From Aquila chrysaetos chrysaetos (lineage: Eukaryota > Chordata > Aves > Accipitriformes > Accipitridae), in assembly GCF_900496995.4 (NCBI RefSeq), contig NC_044030.1, forward strand, positions 74,504,687 through 74,568,686: a stretch of DNA of 64,000 bases. The letters run 5' to 3'. The notes beneath the pieces were generated by a model that saw only the letters and a program-made list of their open reading frames with translations, made no database searches and was not told the origin of the DNA. Positions 37,015 through 48,530 of the stretch are shown here, piece by piece; within the stretch, counting starts at the first letter, position 1, and every line of letters begins with the position of its first letter. The translations under genes and the position numbers were made by a program.

Positions 37015-38984
37015 CCACTCCAGTACTTGAGTCCCAAACCTTTTTTTTTTTTCAATATTCTGAACATTTTTGGTTACCTTAGTATACAGAAGAGCACAGA
37101 TACCGTGTGTCTTTATTTTTGCACCACATTTTCTAGTATTTTTTTGAATTTCAGTACTCTTTAGCCTTGTTTTTTTCCAAGATCTAATTTTTTTTCTCTG
37201 TGTTTACTCAGTATTCAGATTGTTTCATTCAAATTCTACCTAGGGCGTGTCTGGGGTTTTTTTGTTCAATGATGGCTGTATTGGTATGCAGAAGTTGTAA
37301 ACTACTTAATACTGGTCAGAGCAAGAAGGTGAAAATTGGATCACTTTTAATAATCTTGTTAATAACAAGGTTTGTTATTAAGTAAACAAGGATATCTAAA
37401 AGATAAATATGTGCAAGGATAGCTTAATAAAATAGAACCCCACAATCAGGAATTTCCCATAGACATAGGTAGTACCAGCAATGTGCTACTAACATACATC
37501 AGTGTGCATACATTCTTTGAAATTAATCCCAATGTGGTGCACAAACAGTTACACAAAAACAAGCAGATCATCTCAGACCCCACACAATATACTGTCAAAG
37601 TATGGCAAGGGAGTATTATAGACAAGTGCTAGCAGTAGTTGAATGAGAGCTCCCACCAATTTTTCTCCTTGCAGAGAGCTGAAGGACCAGATAGGCTATT
37701 AGTTTGTTTTCACATTTAGACAGAAGCATTCTTTCATAACTGCAACTAAGGAAAGTTGGCAGGTTCTTAAAGGAACAATGTGAAGGGCACCCACACAAAT
37801 TACTCTTGAACAAAAGAAAGAGGCAGTTCAATAAAAGACCAATTTGGCTAAATCATGAGTTCTTCACTGACTGAAGAACATGAAGATTGACCTGAGAAAG
37901 AGAGAGTCACATAAAAGGTGGAAACTAGGTCAGACTACAAAGGCTGAATAGAAAATTAATAGCATATACATGTAGAGGTCAAATCCAACACATCAAGTTG
38001 CAGAATGATATACAGCTAGTCTTTATTTTCTCTGCTTCGTTGTCTAAAAAGGCAATGTTATTTCACCAAATTATTTCTATTAACATAGATCCTATTTTTA
38101 AAAGATGGCCTTTTTTCTTGAAAATTGCATGGGATGCATAAAATAATTCTCAGCTAGTACATGTCAAAGAAAGTCAAAATGTGAGACTAACATCCTGAGG
38201 GAGAAAATTGTTCTTCTTGGGTTTTTTAAGTATTTTCCGGTTAGTATGATCTGATGTTTCACAAATAAATATTTTTATTGTAATAAACAGTATCAAACAG
38301 AATCCATGAAGAACAAAGGTTCTACATGGAACCTTCTAAATTATTCTAAATGATTGACTGAAAAACTGTATATTAAGTAGTCAGTTTAGCCAACCTGTGT
38401 GGGAAATGAAAAAACAATGAGCAGAATTTATGGGTGAAAATACAACTTTTGTCAAAATCTCCCATAGACATTCTACATTCCTGTTAGAAAAAAAAAATAT
38501 TGTATTTTCAAAAGCATATACAGAACAGAGAAGGACCAGTAAAAAATCTGTATGTCTTTGTTTTTTTAAATATCTAAAGCAAAGTACCTCCTGGTACTTC
38601 GCTTGAGAGATACTTCAATCTAGTCTATTAGCAGGAAAATGAACTCATAATAAGGATATTTTCCAAAGCATTATTTCTGTGAGGCATTTTAAATAGATGA
38701 CTCCAGAGAATTAATTCATATATTTAATCCACAAACGATGAATGAGGGCAGTTTTGTATAGATAAAAATGTTCTTCAATTGCATATTACACTTGTAAAGG
38801 CAGACTTACAAATTGACATAGACAGGTAAATACTTTCCTATGCCTATGAATCAGGTGTACTGATATGTAGACTATCTGTCTATGTATTGCGTGCAATAAT
38901 TTAAGATAAACAATTGCAGCTGTAATTGTCTGCATCAGGTGCCTTAAAATCATAGTAAAAGGCCAGCTTTTTCAAGAACAATGG
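37015..38984. other. Non-coding stretch
   Basis: Begins with a short T-run right after the LTR end. No gene or repeat family is recognised. Confidence 0.5.
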
Positions 38985-39135
38985 GAAAAACTCTTCAACA
39001 TTGCTTGGAAACGTAGACCCTCTGTTACTAGATGTCTTTGAGAACAGGTTAGAAAAGTATTTTTTGCAAATGACTTTAGTACACTTGTTTATACCTTTGA
39101 ACTGAAGAGTGGTTTAAAGGGACCTCAGAATATCA
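38985..39135 (+). mobile_element. Probable old CR1 3' fragment
   Basis: Contains ttagatgtctttgagaacag gttagaaaa, the order seen in the CR1 3' untranslated region shortly before its terminus, followed by weakly similar sequence. Diverged and short; edges approximate. Confidence 0.45.
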
Positions 39136-40639
39136 ACTGTGCTCTGTGCTTAATTGTGTAAAATTGAAAACTTTACCCCATTCCACAGGTTGGATTTTTG
39201 CTTTTAAAAGCAAGAAACAGACTGAGTATTCTCCAAAAGCTTGGTTGCTCCTGATTTCCTCACACAAGGTGATTTGGCCTATACCTTAGATCTTCCATTT
39301 CAAAAGCATTTCCTGTCTCTTGTATAAGAGGATAAGAGGAGAAGGCAGCCAATTTCATACATCAATAACTTCATTATCATCTCTCTGCTAATGAAGTGGT
39401 GTGCATATGTCAAATACTGCACATCTGTTGTAAAGGGTGCTGAGAACAGAATATGTTGTAGTCTTTCAAAATTCTGTTAAGACTATGAACGTAAAGCTGA
39501 GGTTTGTAACAAAGGAGTAAACCTATCACAAAACCACATTCATATCTTTGTCTCCATTTAATTATCTGTGCATATCAGCAAACTAATAATAACAAAGGGC
39601 TTTGCTAAGAAACCAGTATTTTGATTCTGTACAACTAAAGCACCTTCTGCAGCAGATAAGCTTTTCACAAGGAATCTCGCTTATCTTTGTAAGAAAGCTT
39701 CAGATTGCACAATAATGAAAGATTATGTAGAACTGGAAAAGCAACATAACCTACCATAGACAAGCATTGAAAAGTGAAACTTGAGATGCCAAATTATATT
39801 TGAAAACCAGAGTGTGTGCCTACGTAATTATAGTTTGTTTTCCTCTGCCATTTTGACATACATAGGATGAAAATCTCTTCTCTTTTCTGTGCAACAGACC
39901 TATTGAAATGGAGATCATGCTATTAGACTGTTAGCTTTACCATCCTGAAGTGAGAAGCTATAAAGAGTTTTAAAACAAGAAACAAGAAACATTCTCAAGA
40001 AAAGAATCATTTAAAAAAAAAAATCTGATTCTGTAACAATAATCTACAATTCTAGAAACCTAAAGTTTCTGCATAATGATGAGACACTGTTTTGAACTAT
40101 TACCACAGAAATTCCATAAAGTTTGTGTGTATATTCTATCAGGTATTGAGCACCTATAACTTCTTCAGCTCATCTGGGTTGGTCTTATATGCTGCCGCTT
40201 ACTGTTCCTGAGCACCTGGGAATTATTTTTCTAGCTCCTTATACCCATTGAATGAAATGCTGTCAACTGGATTCTTGCCTAAACCAGGACACTAGCTCCT
40301 GAAGCTCATCTAAATGCCAGCAGGGAGTGTGGCCATGTACTCTCCATCATCCTAATGTGTCGGTGCTTATCTTCTGCACCAGAAGTTCCCTTGGCATGTA
40401 GCTGTGCATACCCAAACATGTTTAGGACCATTTGTTCTACAGAGGTGACTTTTTCTTCCATTAGGAACATCTAGTATCTATAGCTCAGGTAGCATTGGTA
40501 GACATAGTAGTGTTCTTGCCCCTATTGCCAGTGCTGGTTTTACTTTCTGACCATCTAGTAGTGGTCAAATGTAAATACTCCCATCAGTGAACTGGGTGAT
40601 GACACTTCAGCATTAGCACATTTACAAAAGGTAGTAAAT
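39136..40639. other. Non-coding stretch
   Basis: No gene is recognised. 40140-40420 has slightly higher GC but no identifiable motif. Confidence 0.45.
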
Positions 40640-41290
40640 TAGGGGTGAGGTCAGGCTGAGAGGACAAGTGGCAGAGTTTCAACCCAGACGATACTTAATA
40701 AACTCAAGGAGTGCACCAAAAGAAGGCTTTCTTCTTAGAGAAGACTTCTGCATCCAAGATGGAATAACCTCATGGATCAGTACAGGCTGGGAATGAGCTG
40801 GCAGGGTAGCAGCCCTGTTGAAAAGGACCTGGGATTTATAATGGATGCCAGGTTGAACATGAGCCAACTGTGCACTCTTACTGTGAAACAGGCAACATTG
40901 TGCTATTTGAGGGGGAGGATAACTGCATCTGTACTGCTGTGTTCCCCAGTACAAGAGAAATGTCAACAAACTGGAGCAGAGGGTCCCTAGGATGGTTAGT
41001 GGATTGGAGCATATAATGCACAGGGAGATCCTGACGGAAGAGGGTTTGTTTAGCCTGAAGAAGAAAAGGTTAATGGGGGATCTAGTTATATTCTTCAATT
41101 ACCTAAGAGGCCTGACTCTTCTAAAAAGTGTATAGTGGGAGAAGGCTGTGGTCAGAAGTTGCAACAAGGGAGATTTGGATTGGACATAAGGAAAAAATAC
41201 TGAGAGAGAGTGCTTAAACACTGGATTGGTTTAGCTAAAGGGGCTGTTATCTGCATCTTTGCAATTCTCAAAGGCGCCTCTCTCCATTGA
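40640..41290 (+). mobile_element. CR1 LINE fragment with broken ORF2
   Basis: Plus-strand CR1. Short ORF2 pieces are visible in shifting frames: a tract coding MDQYRLGMSWQ, then VEKDLGFIMDARLNMSQLCT (as in the CR1 block [18 protein letters not shown]). These are followed by cagtacaagagaaatgtcaac, gggtccctaggatggttag and a gaagaagaaaaggttaatggggg block equivalent to LEKRRLrGD. The order matches the C-terminal part of ORF2. Stops and deletions make it a fossil; for example the block coding for VQFWAP is shortened. More diverged than the copy at 33640-34500. Confidence 0.85.
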
Positions 41291-44200
41291 CTCATGAGAA
41301 ACTAGGGACTTATCCTCTCTTCTAAGGTCAGAAGGTTGATTTTAGATTTTATTTATTAGAGAAGCAGTACCTTAAATGGATGCTTAAATTGAGCAGAGCA
41401 TGTTTGGCATTAGGGGAGTACAGCAATAATTTGATTTGAAGAAATTGCTTTTGCTCCCTTTACACTTTATTTTCTATGTACTACGTTTTCTGTAATTTTG
41501 TGATGGTAGTTCCTTACTCTTTTCTAGGAATAATTCCATGAGAAACAGCACAAGCAGACAAAATTAACATTATTTTTTCTATTTGCTTCTAACTGAGAGT
41601 GATTCATAAATAATCTTACTAGGCTTTGTATTTTTAATGATTTTGCCCAGAATTTTTTAAGTATTTATGGAGGTTTTTTCAAATATGTAGTTCTACTGAA
41701 AAAAAAATTTATTGTTATGCATAAAGAGAAAGGCATGTACATTCAATAAAAATTCTTATTTTAGATTAAAGAAAACAATAAAATATAAAAATGAGCTGCT
41801 GTCCCTGCAGATAGGCAATCTTACTGGGATATTAAAGCTCAAGTACCAAGAAAACAAACATACTTCATACCCAAGTTCTACTTGTCAGAGTGCTTTGAGT
41901 GTACATTATATTGTTTATTTGCCATGTGGTTTATTTTCTTGAGCAAATTATGTGAAGCTACTGTTTTCCCAGTCTCTAGAATCTGTCTCTTCAGGTCATA
42001 CAATTGTAAAGTTCCATGTGTTAATTCCTTCTTTTCAGTGTGTGGTTTGTAAGAAATTGTCACAGCCATTATCATTGCTAGTTTTCTACCATGTGGCTGT
42101 CTTTGTCTCTTTGCAGAATTCAGTTCTTTGTATTAATATGCAGAAAAAAAGCTCAAAATCGAAGTAAGGATACCCCACTAATAAAACATTCTTCCAGTTT
42201 TGAACTACTACAATAGAACAGCATCAGTTAAAAACATGAATTAGGCATTGTAACTATTTGTTTCTTGTTAACAAACTATCACATACAAAACTTGATTGAC
42301 TCTTAGGAAGAAAAGTTAGTAATTACCACCGAGAGAGACAATTATCATCATTATGGACAAGTTGTTTTTTCTTGAAATTATGCCTATCACTGATAGTGCA
42401 CAAAGAAGGGGGAAAAAGGGGGGGAAAAAATGGAGAAAAGGATAGCTAAGTAAAAATTAATTATTAGTAATTATGTCAGTATTAAACTGATCAGCTAGAA
42501 TGCTTTTAGTATGCTGATGGTCCTTGTGTGATTTCTTCTAACTAAAAAGTATGATTCTGGTCAAGAGGTGAATCAGTCCCCCCAGATAATCCTGAATAAC
42601 AATTAAAGTATTTTTGTTGAAAATAATTAAGTGGAAAATTGGACAGCCTTGATAGGAGAGAACTATTTCCAAATTTCCTATTTGGGATCCCGTATGACTC
42701 TTAACGATGATGTAACATGATTTTGAATAGCAATATATTTTTCAGAAGTGAGCATTATTTTCTATTTCATAAAGGATTTAATACACCTAATGGAAATAAT
42801 TCTTAAGGGAGAGTTTTCTTCTAATACATCTCATAATATGATGTATTATATCGTATTATATGATATAGATGATATGACTTGGAAAACTCTCAATTTAAAA
42901 AGGCAAAGATTTTTCAACTTTATTGGATAGCACAGCTGTCAGGCCCAGAAGTTAGAGCAGAGACCTGAGATTGTTCTGGAGCAAGGAACACAAATACATT
43001 CAGGCACACTTCAGAAAAGATCTTTGAGTAGCCATTATACTACAGTCAGGGTTGAACTTAAACATCACTCAGGAGGCACTGCTCGTGGGCATCGGGCTTG
43101 CACTGATGGCCATCAGTAGAATACCATGGAGAAGTACATTAGGCCAAGTTCATAACTGAACAGATTACAGAATCAGAAGGAATCTCATCATCATTACATA
43201 GTTCTGCCTTCTACATATTACATACTTTATTGATTTCACATACATCTCCTCATCTACTTCAACAATTTCTGATTGATTTAGGGAGCAAACAACTCAAGAC
43301 ACAGTTCTAACACTTCTGCATATGATGAGGCTAAAAAAGTAAGAACATAAGGAGGGCAATACTTAAAATACACTTTTACAGCTACTGCTCCTTAGACAAT
43401 CATGGAAGTTAGAAATTAAGCATTATTTCTGTTTACTGTCTTTTAAAAAGCTGTATCTATCTGCCCTAAAATAATGGATGGGACCATTTCTTAGAATATT
43501 TTAAGAGACTGAATCAATTTAAGATAGATTGTAAATAACTAGAAGACAAGTCCTTTGAAAACCTGTTTTTATTACCACCTCTTCCTCTATTCGTCTTTTC
43601 GGACAACATGAAATTCTGTTGGATGTACTGTGCTAATTAGATGTGGAGTTTTGTGGAAATGTATTCTGGTTTAGAAATGTAGGCGGGCTTTTTGTAACAG
43701 TAAAAATATCCAATAAGAAACTACTTATTGTGTGACAGTGTAACTTCAGTTATAGATCAAAGAGATTAAAACTGTTAAACTCTGAAAGGGTTGGCTGGTC
43801 TGTCACTTATTTCCAGTACAGAGAGACCATATTACTGTGTAAATGCTACTTTGTGTTCATGGCATCATTGTTCATCAGTTAGATCTAATGTTGTTAACCC
43901 AGTTTTGTATTTGTGCATCTCACATCAACCAAGCTGTTGTGATACAGGAATGTTGTTGTTTATAATTTAAGCAAAAAAATCTCAGTCAGGATGAATATCA
44001 TCTTTATTTCATGAATGTTCCCACGAGAAGAAAACATATTTCTAGACAATAGATAGAGTTTACTGTTTTTCCCTTTCTCTGCATGATTAAATTGAAGGGA
44101 CAGAGTTTGTGACACAGAAATATGAAAAATAATGAATTGAAATACAGATAGTGGATGTGGTAACCATTCCTTCCACCATGTTCCAATTCTGGTTTAATAG

Positions 44201-44929
44201 TAACCATAATTAAACTATGTGCCAACTGCGAGAGAATGAGATACTCAGTGAAGGCATCCATGAAAGCTATGGGTTTGTTACAAGTCCACAATTAAAAGAG
44301 ATAGGAACATTTCACAGATTTCTTTAGGAGGTAGTCAATTGATCAAACATGGCTCAATGAAGTAGGAGACTGCCACGTTGTACAATAATCCCATCCAAGA
44401 AAAAAGAATTATTTTATCTGTATCAACAGATAAACTCAGCTGACTGTCCCAGCCTTGTACAGCTGAATATGAATTCACAGGGGTTTATAGGGCAAGTGAT
44501 ACAAGGCTGAATTAGATAATATTACATTTAATGTTCATTCTGTATTAAAAAATATATCAAAGGATTTTGTATGTATATTGGACATCATGAGACAAGGATG
44601 ATTCCTGAAGAACAGCTCTCAGTGATGACAGGCATATTCCTTATAGTTATGTAAATACCAAAAATGTGCTTATAATTTCAAAATAAAAATAAACATGTGG
44701 AAACAACTTCTGTAAAACTAGAGTATCTGGTTAATTCATTTGTTCCTTAATTCTTTCAGGCTTTATAGGATTTTCAGTTTTCTTCAGCACGGTTAGAGCT
44801 ATTTAGGTCTTTGCATTGTACCTCACTTAGTAGGAACCCAGTTTTCTCTCTTATACCAACACAGATAATGAGTTGCACTGGCTGCAGGCATGAGCAAGTG
44901 TGGTAGATGGAATACTTCATCACTGGTTA
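41291..44929. other. Non-coding stretch
   Basis: No gene is recognised. Contains a G/A-rich patch (42407-42440) and an AT-rich palindromic patch near 42838-42870. A weak CR1-like trace lies at about 43165-43200 but was not called. Confidence 0.45.
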
Positions 44930-45200
44930 AAGGACAACTTCCACACAAGATCAGAAGTGACCTCACTTCTAGCAGAAGTCCTGCCTGCCACAGGCTTACC
45001 CCAGAAAAGTGTCGGGTCCCTCACGACCGGGCAGTCATCCCTTCCTTCGCTCATGTCAGCTGCCGCTTGGCCACCGTCAGTCACACCCGCGCGATCTCCG
45101 GACTCCCTGTGACTGCCTGGCTCCTGGAGCCGTGCCTGCTTGCCAGTGTGGTGGTCCATGCACACAGAGGCCACACCGACTGAGATTCCATTGTGTGACC
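44930..45200 (+). repeat. Array of ~140-bp units, forward orientation (possible Maverick-type TIR)
   Basis: A GC-rich island whose sequence can be lined up with the arrays at 56830-57110 (same orientation) and with the reverse complements of 45575-45860 and 61290-61730. Landmarks are gatcagaag... followed by gtcctgcctgcc and ttaccccagaaaagt. A second, more diverged unit follows about 140 bp later, with gccgcttggccaccgtcagt and gcgatctccgg. Similarity is moderate. With 45575-45860 it forms an inverted pair about 1 kb across. Open frames here are by-products of GC richness. Confidence 0.5.
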
Positions 45201-45574
45201 ATCCGCTACGTGTTAATACAAAGATCATCAGCATGTCTGAGGGTAAAAAAGACTGGGGATTTCTGTGGCAAATGGCAGTCTCACATATCCCAAGAACAGG
45301 AGTGCAAGAATAGGGTCCCCTAAGTGCAGACTGCTGTGGAGGTCTGGGGAATGGTTACAACGGCACAAGGCCCTGGCTATTAAAGTGATTGTGGTTTTGT
45401 TTGAGAGGTGCAAAGGATCTGTGGAAAAGACTCACAAATGTAATGGCTGGAAATGTGGTATGTGTTAAGAACAGATTTTGAAAATAAACCAGCTTCAGTG
45501 CTTTTTGTCCAGGACCAAAAATCCAGAAAGAGGGAATACATGGGAAAATACTCCATGTATTTTTGATGACATGG
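45201..45574. other. Central segment of the 45-kb inverted pair
   Basis: About 370 bp between the two oppositely oriented arrays. It holds a 67-codon open frame (45265-45468) ending CNGWKCGMC that I do not recognise. A perfect 9-bp hairpin with a 9-base loop lies at 45535-45561 (arms aatacatgg / ccatgtatt). Confidence 0.4.
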
Positions 45575-45860
45575 AGTGTACGCAGAATGTCCTGGACTTG
45601 CTGGCCTCGGCTACTTCTGGGTAAATGAGAAGGCATGGCTTCAGCTGCCAGCCCACCACAGGCCATTCTCAGATAGCATGGGCTACAGCTCTGTCAAAAT
45701 GGTAGCCACCATGGGCTAAGGACATCCTGGTCCTAGGGCTCCTTGCTGTACTTCTGGGGTGAACCTGCTGTGTGACGAGGAAAGGGACAGGACTTTTGTG
45801 GCACATGGGTGACGTGAGAGTGAGTGAGTGGCCATGGCACCTGCCATGTCTTCTCTTGTA
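45575..45860 (-). repeat. Array of ~140-bp units, reverse orientation (possible Maverick-type TIR)
   Basis: Two units are read on the minus strand. Each contains acccagaagta or accccagaagta; the corresponding plus-strand tacttctgg occurrences at 45612 and 45749 are 137 bp apart. Between them lie the plus-strand blocks cttcagctgccagccca and tgtcaaaatggtagccacca. The same blocks occur in the right-hand array at 61390-61560. This supports a shared repeat family. Confidence 0.65.
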
Positions 45861-46090
45861 TGACAAATGTCCTGTAAGTACATTTTGTCTGTCTCTAAAG
45901 AGACATCAAAGGGTTTTGGCTGCTGCTTCTTCCGAGGAGATCATGGTAAGGAAAGTAGGCAGCAGAAGAAAGTATCATTCTCTCTGTAGTTCTATGCATT
46001 CTTATTCCTATTTTATTTCTTACATTCTTTCCTCTACATTTAAAAAACAGAGGCTTGCCCTGTTTGCTTTCCTCCATTTTTTGGTTGTTT

Positions 46091-46141
46091 GGGGGGGGAG
46101 AGGGAGCGGGGGGGCGGGCGAGCAGAGTGGGAAGGGTAGGG
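46091..46141 (+). other. Strong G-quadruplex motif
   Basis: Six runs of three or more G (lengths 8, 3, 7, 3, 3, 3, plus a final GGG) are packed into 51 bases, the first four separated by loops of one to three bases. This easily satisfies the usual G-quadruplex rule on the plus strand. It lies just right of the 45-kb inverted arrays and inside the longest open frame of the window (45772-46413), which is probably not coding. No CpG-island promoter is evident. Confidence 0.85.
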
Positions 46142-48494
46142 ACAAACAGACACAACTCCTATACAAAGTATTACTGTCCAAGGAAGGCTGGAGATTTTTG
46201 GTAGATAACAGCTATGGGAAAGCAGGGGGAAGGGAAAGACAGGTTGCAGTCTCCTCATATGCCCCTTCTATCTCACTGCCTGACATGGTCCTTTTAGGAT
46301 TTTTCTCACCTGTAAAGCCCTTTCCTGAAACCTTACTGCTTCCTTTTACTGATTCCTCCAACTTCTATCTTCTTTCCTGCCTTTCTCCCAATGCTACGTG
46401 CTTCCTGCTCTGACACTATTTTGCTCTTTTTGACAGCAGTGAAATTCTGTTCTGCCTAAATATCAGAAGTCTGATGGAGCTCCAATGTAGAATAACTTCA
46501 CTGAGGTTGATGAGGTTTTACCAATACAAATGTCGTTATGTTGAAAATAAAGTTAGGCCCTTGCTCTCTTAATTTACTAAACCTTCCTTTCCATAAATGA
46601 TCTGTTGATGTTAAGGACTGCTGTTTGGAATTTAATAGCTTATTGTAACAGATTCCAAGCCTACAAACTTTTCTAAAATCAGTCTTCAGAAATGAAGTTA
46701 TTATGCTTCTAGACCAGCCAAAGAGGAATCTTTCTGTGCTGACTATAGGGGCAGCTTAAGATCCTGACCTAAACCAGATTTCTAAAGTGGATACACCAGT
46801 TACGTGACATGGGATTAGTCAAGTTGATAATCCCTTTCAGAGACTGGCCAAGCTCTATTCTACAAGTAGCTATGCTTTTTTTTTACCCTATTGAAAATCT
46901 GCTCCAATTTTTCATACTCTGATGGTTATTATCCTTTGAGTTTACTGCCTGATTATATTTGTGTTCTGTTTCTACCTGTTGTTTTTACTCCAGCATTGTT
47001 CCTTAGCCTAAATAGCTACTGGACTTTTCCAGTGCTTCCTCTCTTTTGTATTTATAGATGTAAATTACATTTATAGGGACATGCAAGTGCCTGTTCCATT
47101 TTCTGCCTCAATCTTTACTTTGCCACATTAAACCAGCCCAGTACTCTCAGTCACTTTTTAACAGATAGGCTTTAGAGCCTTTACCTCATCTTGGTGACCT
47201 TTCTTTTCTCCTGTCCTAATTTGAAAGAACCTTTCTTGAATGTGGGTGACCTGTGTTCTGTGCATATGAGATCTTACTACTACCTTAAAATATTCTCCTT
47301 AATCCAGTGCTCCTAAGATAACAGTTATCTTTTCTTGGCAGTATTCCACCAGAGGCTGAGTGTGCTTGCAGAGACTTGCCTGACTGGCTTGAATACTGCT
47401 AGTAGTGTAGCCACAGGCACACAGTGCTCGTTAAAAGCTGAAAAAACTAACTCAAAATCCTGGGGAAATAATTAAGAACTATCTCACACTGCACTGCTGG
47501 CTGCCACAGTTACCAACGTTGCATTATGTCAGCTAGCTATAAACTGGATAGAACAGGTATAAATGTATAAAGTTATTCTTGTTACCAGATCTCAGTGATA
47601 GTTCTTAACTCTCATCCCTCATCTTTCACTAAATCATTAGTGATTTAGTTTTTGTTCTCTTTTTCCTATCAACCAGATTCCAGGGGTATAAAGCCTATTT
47701 TTTTTAGGGGAAAATGTACATGCAGACCTTAACATCATACGCTCCTCTTACAGAAATTAAGATGGCGATGGTGTGGACAGTACTTCTTGATTCACCTTCA
47801 TTTTGAAAATCTCTTCCCTGGGCAGGATCTTATCTCTCTCTTCCCCCCTTCCCCGTTTTGATCTCCCTGTGTTTAGCAGAGGCAAGCAGATGCAGAAATA
47901 AAACAATCAGCTGCAGCCTGCTACATCTTTTCTGGCTAGTGAAGTACCTGTTAGGTTCTACCTTCTGTTCCTTTTCTCATTTCTGAGGTGATAGCATCTT
48001 TTTAAGCACACATTTCCTATTTACCAGGAGCAGTTTCATCCCTTTCAATACAGAGAGTCACTGGTGGAATTTACTCAGAGCTGGCTGAATGCTGTAAGCA
48101 TGTGATCAATTTTAGGGCATAGTTTTATGATACAATCAACGGAGTCTTTACTGCCAGCTATGCATTCCGTTCCCCTATTGCCAGCATTTGTTTGACCTCA
48201 GAGCGAGCCTGTTCAGAATTTTACAAGAAGAGGAAAAAAAAAAAAAGAATTGTCTTCCACCAGTGTAGCTCCCTAAACTATCTTAACTTGGAGTCAGATG
48301 GATAACACAGCACACACGATGGATGGAATGGAGCAACACAGGTGGAGGTGCAGAGTGAAACTGTTCCTCTCAGCAGCAGCTGGCAGTTAGTGTAGCCCAA
48401 ACCATCCTGAAGAAACACACCTGAAGTTTTACAATCTCTGTGGGTAGATCACAAGGTATGTTTGAAAATGTTTGTCTGTCTTGCCAAGAAACTG
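46142..48494. other. Non-coding stretch
   Basis: No gene or repeat family is recognised. Pyrimidine-rich patches occur around 46320-46400 and 47840-47860. Confidence 0.5.
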
Positions 48495-48530
48495 TTCATA
48501 TGATTCATATGATTCATATGATTCATATGA
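48495..48530. repeat. Nine-base tandem repeat, four exact units
   Basis: Four perfect copies of ttcatatga in a row. Each unit contains the palindrome CATATG. Probably polymorphic. Confidence 0.95.

Noticed and set aside
43165..43200. CR1-like agaatcagaaggaatctc tract
   Set aside because: Only a dozen or so matching bases; too weak to separate from chance.
45772..46413. Longest open frame in the window (213 codons, plus strand)
   Set aside because: It starts inside the inverted repeat array, runs through the G-quadruplex tract and has no recognised motif or splice context. GC-rich repeats readily produce long stop-free runs.
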